A stretch of 5,923 nucleotides of DNA from Betaproteobacteria bacterium (GTDB taxonomy: Bacteria > Pseudomonadota > Gammaproteobacteria > Burkholderiales > UBA9220): positions 1 to 5,923 of the forward strand of contig DOVS01000090.1 of the NCBI GenBank assembly GCA_003519965.1. The letters run 5' to 3'. Position 1 is the stretch's first letter, and each line of letters starts with the position of its first letter. The translations under genes and the position numbers were made by a program. Below the pieces are notes generated by a model. The model was not told the DNA's origin. It ran no database searches and saw only the letters and a program-made list of their open reading frames with translations. This document shows, piece after piece, positions 1 to 5,879 of this stretch.

Positions 1-306
1 CAGCGTTTGCAATAGGGCGCGGCTGTTCGCCGGATTCAAGCAGCCGGGTTGCGCCGGCGCCGCTAAGGGATGATGCAGCACCTCCAATACCGGCGGTTCT
101 GCCGGGGCGGCCGGACCGGGCTGGAATTCCGTGGTTTGCAGCGGCAATCCGAGTTGCGCCGCGCGCTGTTCAAGCAATTCGCGGTCCGCCAGCACCACGA
201 CTCGCGCCGGCAATGGCCGTTGGGCCAGCATGACGCACAAGTCCGGGCCGATGCCGGCAGGTTCGCCTGCAGTCAGGGCAACGACCGGCGCTGGGCGGGT
301 GGGCAT
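1..306 (-). CDS. pdxA: PdxA, 4-hydroxythreonine-4-phosphate dehydrogenase, N-terminal part (runs off the window)
   Basis: Only the first 102 codons are present; the family is usually about 330 residues. PdxA oxidises 4-phosphohydroxy-L-threonine with NAD(P)+ in the cytoplasm, and the product is condensed by PdxJ in the DXP-dependent route to pyridoxal 5'-phosphate. The start reads MPTRPAPVVALTAGEPAGIG. The GEPAGIGPDL block at residues 14-23 is the family's N-terminal signature, followed by a Rossmann-like VVVLADRELLEQRA stretch (about 36-49) and LGLPL, all in the order seen in E. coli PdxA. The ATG lies 14 nt after the surA stop with no recognisable Shine-Dalgarno sequence between them, so translation probably depends on ribosomes arriving from surA. 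Third gene of the lptD-surA-pdxA unit, an order also found in E. coli. The start is inferred from the motif position; the missing two thirds, including the metal-binding histidines, cannot be assessed. Confidence 0.93.
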   Translation of the reverse strand, partial: MPTRPAPVVALTAGEPAGIGPDLCVMLAQRPLPARVVVLADRELLEQRAAQLGLPLQTTEFQPGPAAPAEPPVLEVLHHPLAAPAQPGCLNPANSRALLQTL

Positions 307-320
307 GCCGGAAGGCGCGG

Positions 321-1640
321 TTATTGACGATTCAGCCGGATATCCACATAGGCTTGGTCGCGTAATTGGCGCAGCCAGTCCTGATAGCGCTCGTCTGCTT
401 TACGTGCGCGGATTTCCTTGCGGGCGAGCAAGCGGCGGCGTTCCTGGCTGACATCTTTTTCCCGGCGTCCCAGCACCTGAATCAGGTGCCAGCCGAAGGA
501 CGTCTTGACCGGCTGACTGATTTCGCCGGGTTTCAGCGCGTTCATGGCGTGCTCGAAGGGCGGAACGGTGTCTCCCGGAGACACCCAGCCCAAATCGCCG
601 CCGTTGGCCGCCGAGGTATCCTCGGAGTAAAGCCGCGCGAGTTTGGCGAAATTTGCGCCGTGCATTAGCCGGTTCCGCAGTTGCATCAGCTTGTGTTTGG
701 CGTTGGCGGCCGAGGTCAGCGCGTTGGTCTTAATCAGAATGTGGCGCACATGCGTTTGCTGGACGATATACGGCGCGTTCTGGCGGCGCACGGCAATGAG
801 TCGAACGATATGAAATCCGCTGGGGCTGCGTAGAATCGGGCTAATACCGCCGGGTTTCATCCGCTGTAGCGCGGTGAGAAATAGCTCGGGTAGGCGCGCG
901 GCGTTGCGCCATCCGAGGCGGCCGCCATTCATGGCGTCCGCCGCTTCGGAATACGACGCGGCGACTTGGCCGAAAGGTTCGCCGCTTTTTAACGCCTCCA
1001 GCGCCATGTCCGCGCGCGCCTTGCGCCGCTGAATTTGCTCCGGGCCCGCTTGTTCCGGGACGGCGATAAAAATATGCGCTAGATTGTATTGGACGCCGCT
1101 CTGTTGACCCTGGTGGCGGGCGAGGTAATTATTGACTTCGCTGTCGCTGACGGTGATGCGGTTGTTAATTTCCCGCTCGCGCAAATGCGCGATAATCATC
1201 TCGTTGCGGATTTCCTGGCGGAAGGTCCGGTAATTGACGCCGCCCGCTTCCAGCGTTTTACGGAAGGCGTCGAGACTCAAATGATTTCGCTGGGCGATAT
1301 TTTGCAACGCTTGGTCAAGTTGGGCGTCGTCGACGCGGATGCCGGTTTGGCTGGCGTATTGCAATTGAATGCGGTCGGTAATCATCCGTTCTAATACTTG
1401 CTTCTCCAGGACCTGGCGGGGGGGTAGGGCGATCCCCTCTTTTTTTAACTGCAAGGCGGTCACTCGCACGCGGTCGTCGAGATTATTCTGGGTAATCACC
1501 CCAGTGTTGACGACCGCGACGATGCGGTCGATCAATTGAATGCGAGGCGTCGGGCGCTCCGCCGCGTGCGCGGACACCAAGGCGGCGGCTGTCCAGCAGG
1601 CGGCGAGCAGGATAATAAAGCGCTGGTTAAGACTTCTCAT
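321..1640 (-). CDS. surA: SurA, periplasmic chaperone / peptidyl-prolyl isomerase
   Basis: 439 residues, close to E. coli SurA (428). SurA escorts unfolded outer-membrane barrel proteins across the periplasm to the BAM complex. Residues 1-26 form a signal peptide, likely cut after AHA (26). The SurA N-domain follows (about 37-175), with IDRIVAVVN, MITDRIQLQYA and the conserved VNYRTFRQEIRNEMII stretch. Two parvulin domains come next: P1 about 184-286 (NGGRLGW 238-244, GFHIV 275-279) and P2 about 295-394 (HVRHILIK, NGGDLGW 346-352, GWHLI 383-387). A charged C-terminal helix (about 395-435) completes the fold. In E. coli, P2 carries most isomerase activity and P1 binds peptide; that division is family knowledge. 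The gene starts 6 nt after the lptD stop, and a weak GAG at 1650-1652 inside the last lptD codon is the only ribosome-site candidate, implying coupling. A lipobox-like LAAC at 12-15 makes a lipoprotein form conceivable but unlikely. Confidence 0.97.
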   Translation of the reverse strand: MRSLNQRFIILLAACWTAAALVSAHAAERPTPRIQLIDRIVAVVNTGVITQNNLDDRVRVTALQLKKEGIALPPRQVLEKQVLERMITDRIQLQYASQTGIRVDDAQLDQALQNIAQRNHLSLDAFRKTLEAGGVNYRTFRQEIRNEMIIAHLREREINNRITVSDSEVNNYLARHQGQQSGVQYNLAHIFIAVPEQAGPEQIQRRKARADMALEALKSGEPFGQVAASYSEAADAMNGGRLGWRNAARLPELFLTALQRMKPGGISPILRSPSGFHIVRLIAVRRQNAPYIVQQTHVRHILIKTNALTSAANAKHKLMQLRNRLMHGANFAKLARLYSEDTSAANGGDLGWVSPGDTVPPFEHAMNALKPGEISQPVKTSFGWHLIQVLGRREKDVSQERRRLLARKEIRARKADERYQDWLRQLRDQAYVDIRLNRQ

Positions 1641-1646
1641 AATGTA

Positions 1647-4127
1647 TTACTCGTTAATCCTGGTGTAACCACTAATGTTTTGTTTTAGAATTTCCAGCGG
1701 GTCGATGCCGACCTTACTGAAGCCATTGAGTTCCAACTGCACGAAGAACGCTTTATTCATGGTGTCGGCGCCGGTGGCGAGGCCGTGAACCACGAACCGG
1801 GCAACCCAGCAGCCGCCATCGTATTCTACGCCGGCTAACGCCTCCAGCACCTTCTGATCGAGAATGGAGTAATTCCAGCGGCCGACGCCGTGCCAGCGGC
1901 CGAAAAGCGGCCACTGGCCGGAAATATCCACTTGCCGCAAGCTATTGACCGTATAGCGGTAGCTCAAGTTCAGCAGCTTGCCGGCCTCGGGATTGTAGCG
2001 CGCGCCGGCATTGAATTGTACGGTTTGGCGCTGATTCGGATCATATTGCAGCAGAGTGGACGTCGTGAGCGCGGGCGCGACGGTTCCCGTTACGCCGGCG
2101 AGGATATCGGACGAGCGGTTGGTGCGCGGCGGCGTGCCGGGTGTGAGGGTGACTTGCTGATCCTTGAAATAATAGCGTTGCCCCAGCATGAAGCGTAGAC
2201 GCTCCTGGCCGCTGTGGGGATCCAGCAGACGCGAAGTGAGCGCCAGCGTTGCTTGATTTGCATCGTTGATGCGGTCACCGCCGCTGAACTGATTCTCGGT
2301 AAAAATCGACGAGAAATTCAGATCGGCGACCCCGGTGTCGAACAACGGTATCCGATCCTGGTTGCGGTAGGGAATATAAACGTAATAAAGCCGCGGCTCC
2401 AAGGTTTGCACGTAAGCCTTGTGGAACAAGGTGGTGTCGCGCTCGAAAATGAGTCCGCTGTCCAGGCTAAAGGTCGGCGCCGTGACCGTGGCGTCGGGCA
2501 AGCGCGTCGTGCTGCGATCCAGCGAATAGCGGGTGTAGTGTAGTCCCACCTTCGGTTTAAGGTAAGCGTAACTAGTGGAAAGCGGCAGCGTCGCCGTCGG
2601 GTAGAGCGAAAAACGTTTGCCGTTGACCAGGGTGGGATGGCTAAAATCGACGAATTCCCCATTATAGGCGAGGTCTAGGCCGTGAATATTCCGCCAAGCG
2701 TCGCGGACGGTGAGTTGGGGCAGTCGGTCGTAGGGCGGCGAAATTGGGTGTTGCGGATCCTGCAAGGTTTGGTAGCGTTGCGCCAGCGCGCTGAAATTAA
2801 ATGCGCCGCTGTTATAGTGCAGCGTGCCTTGGCGAGGCAGGTAAGTCGTCGACGTGGCGACGACTTGCGTGCTCAAGTCACGGTAATACGCATCGTCGGA
2901 CACCTGATTCAGATCCAGACTGCCGTCCCAGCCGTGACCGAAATTCTGCGCATGCTGAATCGTGATGGCGTAACGGTCCTTACCGGCGACCCGGTCGTTG
3001 GGCAGGTCCACGACATGCACCACGCCATGGTAATTTTTTTTCAGGTAACGGAATTCGACGCCGAGCTGCAGCCCGCGCTTAGTCAACAGACGCGGCGTAA
3101 TCGTGGCGTCGGCGTTTGGCGCGATATTCCAATAATACGGCAGGACCAACTCGGTGCCGCTGCTGGCGGTGGTGCCGAACGTCGGCGCGAGGAACCCCGA
3201 TTTGCGTTGCTTGTTGAGAGGAAACGTCATCCACGGCGTATACAGAATCGGCATGCCCTTGAACCATACGCTGGCCTGATGGGCGGTGCCGATCTGGGTG
3301 GTGCGGTCGATGTCCAATTCCTTCATCTGCAAGTACCAGTCATTGTCGCCGACGGGGCAAGTCGTGTAGTTCGCATGATTCATGCGGTATTTGTTTTTGC
3401 CTTGGAACAACAACCGGTGGGCGTTGCCGCGGGCGGCGCCCGATGTGAGACGGTAATTCGGCGTTTTCATCGCGCCGATATGCGTTTTTAGATTCAAGCG
3501 AAGCCGCGGCCCAGTCAGAATATCGCCGCTTTTTTCAACACGCACCTTGCCCTTGGCGAACACATCGTGCGTGGGTTTTTCGTAGCGTAGATAGTCGCCT
3601 CGAATCGATTCGCCGTCCTGACGCAAGTATGCATTGCCGAACGCCTCCACCGTATTTTCCTTGTGCCCCTCGATGCGGTCGGCGGTAATAAAAACCGGCG
3701 GTTGGCCGCCCGGGGGCGTGACGGGTTGGGGCAAGGCGGCTCGATTTTCCGGCTCCTTCGTTGCGGGCTTACGCATTAACGGGATCGGGGCGGCTGGGTG
3801 CGGCGCCTGTCCACGGCTCGCCGGCAGAGGGGCGGCCGCCGGTAAGGGCGTGGCGGCGGGTGTTTCCGCCGGCGCCGCCAGCGGTGTTGCCTTGGGCCGG
3901 GCGAGCGGCGCCGCTGGGGCAGACGCCGGTTTCGGCGCCGGCGGCGGTGTTTCCGCCGGCGCTGGGGAGGTTCGGGCGGGCGGCGGCGTCACGGGCTTTC
4001 GCGGGGGAAGCGGCTGGAGCAAAGCGGGATCCAGCTGAAAATCGGGAAGCCCCACGGCGGCGTGAGTATAAGCGGGCAACAGGCAAATAACGGAGAAGGC
4101 GATCGGAGTGAGCCGGAAAATGTTCAT
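1647..4127 (-). CDS. lptD: LptD, outer-membrane LPS assembly protein
   Basis: 826 residues (E. coli LptD is 784). With the lipoprotein LptE it forms the outer-membrane pore that places lipopolysaccharide in the outer leaflet, receiving it from the LptA bridge. In order: signal peptide 1-23 (cut after THA); a Pro/Ala-rich, slightly basic stretch about 33-144; the LptA-like beta-jellyroll about 145-260 (FITADRIEGH, EAFGNAYLRQDGESIRGDYL); and the C-terminal barrel about 290-826, with strong family blocks KSGFLAP (309-315), LPYYWNIAPNADATITP (329-345), FERD (561-564) and QTLEPRLYYVYIPYRNQD (574-591). Mature cysteines are only C257 and C773. E. coli has four (31, 173, 724, 725); these two align with C173 and C725. 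The extra length is mostly the linker. First gene of lptD-surA-pdxA, transcribed from the 4128-4185 region. No clear Shine-Dalgarno precedes the ATG; the start is set by the signal peptide. Confidence 0.97.
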   Translation of the reverse strand: MNIFRLTPIAFSVICLLPAYTHAAVGLPDFQLDPALLQPLPPRKPVTPPPARTSPAPAETPPPAPKPASAPAAPLARPKATPLAAPAETPAATPLPAAAPLPASRGQAPHPAAPIPLMRKPATKEPENRAALPQPVTPPGGQPPVFITADRIEGHKENTVEAFGNAYLRQDGESIRGDYLRYEKPTHDVFAKGKVRVEKSGDILTGPRLRLNLKTHIGAMKTPNYRLTSGAARGNAHRLLFQGKNKYRMNHANYTTCPVGDNDWYLQMKELDIDRTTQIGTAHQASVWFKGMPILYTPWMTFPLNKQRKSGFLAPTFGTTASSGTELVLPYYWNIAPNADATITPRLLTKRGLQLGVEFRYLKKNYHGVVHVVDLPNDRVAGKDRYAITIQHAQNFGHGWDGSLDLNQVSDDAYYRDLSTQVVATSTTYLPRQGTLHYNSGAFNFSALAQRYQTLQDPQHPISPPYDRLPQLTVRDAWRNIHGLDLAYNGEFVDFSHPTLVNGKRFSLYPTATLPLSTSYAYLKPKVGLHYTRYSLDRSTTRLPDATVTAPTFSLDSGLIFERDTTLFHKAYVQTLEPRLYYVYIPYRNQDRIPLFDTGVADLNFSSIFTENQFSGGDRINDANQATLALTSRLLDPHSGQERLRFMLGQRYYFKDQQVTLTPGTPPRTNRSSDILAGVTGTVAPALTTSTLLQYDPNQRQTVQFNAGARYNPEAGKLLNLSYRYTVNSLRQVDISGQWPLFGRWHGVGRWNYSILDQKVLEALAGVEYDGGCWVARFVVHGLATGADTMNKAFFVQLELNGFSKVGIDPLEILKQNISGYTRINE
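3859..3962 (-). repeat. In-frame 17-bp direct repeat inside the lptD linker
   Basis: The plus-strand sequence GGTGTTTCCGCCGGCGC occurs exactly at 3859-3875 and again at 3946-3962. The copies are 87 bp apart, a multiple of three, and both encode the PAETP core in lptD. This suggests that the linker grew by slippage or unequal recombination, although biased Pro/Ala codon use could also produce such matches. The second copy is the right arm of a hairpin (3935-3962). Confidence 0.7.
3935..3962. repeat. Perfect 10-bp inverted repeat within lptD
   Basis: GCGCCGGCGG at 3935-3944 is exactly complementary to CCGCCGGCGC at 3953-3962, with an 8-nt loop between. The stem is all G/C, so the lptD mRNA could form a stable hairpin roughly 165-195 nt after its start codon. 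No T-run follows on either strand, so it is not a standard intrinsic terminator. It may be only a by-product of Ala/Pro/Gly-rich GC codons. Confidence 0.75.
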
Positions 4128-4185
4128 TATGGCTTGGCGTGTTTAAATCGATGATAAAATCGCATAAATTCGACTTTTACGCAAT
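4128..4185. promoter_or_regulatory. Shared divergent promoter region of lptD-surA-pdxA and amgK-murU
   Basis: The 58 bp between the two opposed start codons are markedly AT-rich against the GC-rich genes on both sides. For the plus strand, a TAAAAT -10-like hexamer (4155-4160, 5 of 6 to TATAAT) sits 15 bp after TTGGCG (4134-4139). Alternatively TTTAAA (4142-4147) and TAAATT (4165-4170) are 17 bp apart. For the minus strand, TATCAT (complement of 4151-4156, 5 of 6) would place the lptD start site about 17 nt before its ATG; no good -35 is visible. The two promoters would overlap, so transcription of the two units is probably mutually dependent. Exact promoters are inferred, but some promoter must lie here or inside the neighbouring genes. 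Confidence 0.55.
4144..4172. repeat. Three TAAA(A/T)TCG-like direct repeats in the divergent promoter
   Basis: TAAATCG (4144-4150), TAAAATCG (4155-4162) and TAAATTCG (4165-4172) start 11 and 10 bp apart, about one DNA turn each, so the same helix face would be presented three times. They cover the candidate -10 elements of both directions. They could be a binding site for a regulator or simply AT-rich promoter sequence; no known operator is recognised. Confidence 0.5.
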
Positions 4186-5193
4186 GTGAGTGTGGTTTTG
4201 GAACGGTTAGCGCAGCTTGAGCACTGGTTACAGTCGTTATTTCCCGGCGAGTCCATCGCATTGGCGCCCGCCTCGTCGGACGCCAGTTTCCGGTGTTATT
4301 TTCGTATTCGTCTCGTCGGCGGCGGCAGCCGGATCGTCATGGACGCACCGCCAGGCCGCGAAGACTGCGGTGCATTTCTACGGGTGGCCCGGCTGTTCGC
4401 CGCCGCCGGCGTTCATGTGCCCGAGATACTGGCCGAAGACACGACGCAGGGGTTTCTGTTGCTCTCCGACCTGGGCGCGACCACCTATTTGCAAGCGCTA
4501 GCCGACGGCGACGCCGACGCGCTCTATCGGGACGCGATCATGGCGCTCGTGCAAATTCAGCGCGCCAGCCGCGCCGGCGTACTGCCGGAATACGACGAAG
4601 CCCTCTTGCAGCGCGAAATGCGCCTGTTTCCCGAATGGTATCTAATCAAACAGCGCCAAGCCGTACCGACACCGGCGCAGCAAGAGACCCTTGACCGCTT
4701 GTTTGCCCTGCTGCTGCGCAATAATTTATCCCAGCCTCGGGTATTCGTACACCGGGATTACCATTCCCGCAACTTAATGGCGTCCGACCCCAATCCCGGC
4801 ATTCTCGACTTCCAAGACGCCGTTATCGGGCCGGTGACTTACGACCTCGTGTCGCTGCTCAAGGATGCGTATATCGATTGGGAAGAGGCGCAAGTACTGG
4901 ACTGGGCCATTCGCTACTGGGAGCAAGCGAAAGCGGCGGCGCTTCCAGTCAGCTGGGATTTCGCCGAATTCTACCGGGATTTTGAATGGATGGGCGTGCA
5001 ACGGCACCTCAAGGTGCTCGGTATTTTCGCCCGCCTGGCGCACCGCGACGGCAAGACGAGTTACCTGAACGACATGCCGAGAGTGTGGACTTACTTACAT
5101 AAAACCTGCGCGCGTTATACCGAGCTACGGCCATTGGCGCGGCTGCTGGAACAATTGGAAAATCAGCCGCTACGCACGGGATACACATTTTAA
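4186..5193 (+). CDS. amgK: AmgK, N-acetylmuramate/N-acetylglucosamine anomeric kinase
   Basis: 335 residues of the aminoglycoside-phosphotransferase (APH) fold, close to Pseudomonas AmgK in length. It phosphorylates the anomeric carbon of MurNAc (and GlcNAc) with ATP in the cytoplasm, giving the MurU substrate. Visible parts: an N-lobe nucleotide loop SDASFRCYFRI (31-41) with VMDAPPG (51-57); hinge region LLLSDLG (91-97); the catalytic loop VHRDYHSRNLM (188-198) with D191 as likely base and N196 as metal ligand; and ILDFQDA (206-212) with D208 as the DFG-like metal residue. GPVTYDLVSLLKDAYIDW follows, as in the family. Start: GTG at 4186. The in-frame stop at 4165-4167 leaves no ATG, and GTG 4192 or TTG 4198 are alternatives. 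No Shine-Dalgarno is seen, and an ATGTGA start-stop overlaps the start. The stop overlaps the murU start by one base. Specificity rests on the MurU partnership. Confidence 0.93.
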   Translation: MSVVLERLAQLEHWLQSLFPGESIALAPASSDASFRCYFRIRLVGGGSRIVMDAPPGREDCGAFLRVARLFAAAGVHVPEILAEDTTQGFLLLSDLGATTYLQALADGDADALYRDAIMALVQIQRASRAGVLPEYDEALLQREMRLFPEWYLIKQRQAVPTPAQQETLDRLFALLLRNNLSQPRVFVHRDYHSRNLMASDPNPGILDFQDAVIGPVTYDLVSLLKDAYIDWEEAQVLDWAIRYWEQAKAAALPVSWDFAEFYRDFEWMGVQRHLKVLGIFARLAHRDGKTSYLNDMPRVWTYLHKTCARYTELRPLARLLEQLENQPLRTGYTF

Positions 5194-5879
5194 TGGAATT
5201 TCCCGCCATGATCCTGGCGGCGGGACGCGGAGAACGCATGCGTCCGCTGACCGACACCGTGCCCAAGCCGCTATTGCCGGTAGGGGGCAAGCCGCTGATC
5301 GGCTGGCATCTGGAGAATTTAGCGCGTGCGGGATTCTCCTCCGTGGTCGTCAACCATGCCCATCTCGGCCACGCGATCGAATCCTCCCTGGGGGACGGCG
5401 GCGCCTATGGGATCCGCATTACCTACTCGCCGGAAGCCGAAGCGTTGGAAACGGCGGGCGGCATCGCCAACGCCTTGCCGTTACTGGGCGATCGCCCCTT
5501 TTTAGTTGTGAACGGCGACATCTACTGCGATTACGACTTCGCCCGCTTGCGCCTGGTATTGGACGCAATGGCGCACGGCGGCGGCGACATCGCGCATTTG
5601 GTGCTGACGGACAACCCGCCGCACCATCCGCAAGGGGACTTCGGCCTAGCGGCGGGACGGCTGACGGCGCGGGCGCCGCGATTAACCTTTACCGGCATTG
5701 GCGCGTACCGGCCGGATTTTTTCGCGGAAGTGCCCCACGGCGGCAAAGCGCCGTTGGGGCCGTTAATCCGCCAATGGGCGGCGGCGGGCCGGGTGAGCGG
5801 CGAACACGACCGCGGGTGTTGGGCGGATATCGGCGCCCCCGAGCGGCTGCGGGCGCTTAATCGCGTCTTGGCGGGCTAG
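5193..5879 (+). CDS. murU: MurU, N-acetylmuramate alpha-1-phosphate uridylyltransferase
   Basis: 228 residues, matching the roughly 223-residue Pseudomonas enzyme. It joins MurNAc-1-phosphate with UTP to give UDP-MurNAc and pyrophosphate, closing a recycling route that skips MurA and MurB-level de novo synthesis and in Pseudomonas confers intrinsic fosfomycin tolerance. The nucleotidyltransferase signature LAAGRGERMRPLTDTVPKP spans 8-26, with K25 as the likely catalytic/phosphate residue. Other family blocks: VNHAHLG (53-59), ETAGGI (86-91), VNGDIYCDYDF (106-116) with the metal-binding D109, GEHDRGCWADIG (203-214) with D212 as a second metal ligand. The short length without a left-handed helix or acetyltransferase domain excludes GlmU-like enzymes; GlmU/RmlA-type sugar nucleotidyltransferases are the nearest alternatives. 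Start ATG 5193 overlaps the amgK stop as TAATG, indicating coupling; a later ATG at 5208 (residue 6) would also leave the signature intact. Confidence 0.94.
   Translation: MEFPAMILAAGRGERMRPLTDTVPKPLLPVGGKPLIGWHLENLARAGFSSVVVNHAHLGHAIESSLGDGGAYGIRITYSPEAEALETAGGIANALPLLGDRPFLVVNGDIYCDYDFARLRLVLDAMAHGGGDIAHLVLTDNPPHHPQGDFGLAAGRLTARAPRLTFTGIGAYRPDFFAEVPHGGKAPLGPLIRQWAAAGRVSGEHDRGCWADIGAPERLRALNRVLAG

Larger units (their letters stand above)
3696..4031 (-). other. Pro/Ala-rich linker-coding segment of lptD
   Basis: Codons 33-144 of lptD encode a low-complexity stretch between the signal peptide and the jellyroll. By my count, residues 41-140 hold 33 prolines and 25 alanines, and basic residues outnumber acidic ones. 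Motifs PAETP (57-61 and 86-90) and ATPL (80-83 and 92-95) recur. E. coli LptD has nothing comparable here; its mature N-terminus leads almost directly into the jellyroll. The composition resembles extended periplasmic linkers such as that of TonB, so a disordered or polyproline-like tether is inferred. Frame and codon phase are preserved, and the region is flanked by well-conserved LptD sequence, so it is part of the protein, not an assembly artefact. Confidence 0.85.

Noticed and set aside
70..451. Two plus-strand open frames covering the pdxA start and the surA end
   Set aside because: Both are antisense to pdxA and surA, whose protein motifs are clear; the predicted peptides are Arg-rich with no known features.
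2682..3491. 269-codon plus-strand open frame antisense to lptD
   Set aside because: It lies wholly inside lptD, which has unambiguous family conservation; the translation is rich in Arg/Val/Gly with no recognisable domain, as expected for the complement of a GC-rich gene.
3634..4038. 134-codon plus-strand Gly/Ala-rich open frame over the lptD linker
   Set aside because: It is the complement of Pro/Ala codons (GGC/GCC-type), which rarely produces stops; no ribosome site or domain.
4144..4172. Sigma-E type promoter for lptD (GAATTT then TCGAT on the minus strand)
   Set aside because: E. coli lptD is sigma-E controlled, so I looked for it; the -35 match is partial, the spacer is 14 bp and the -10 match is poor.
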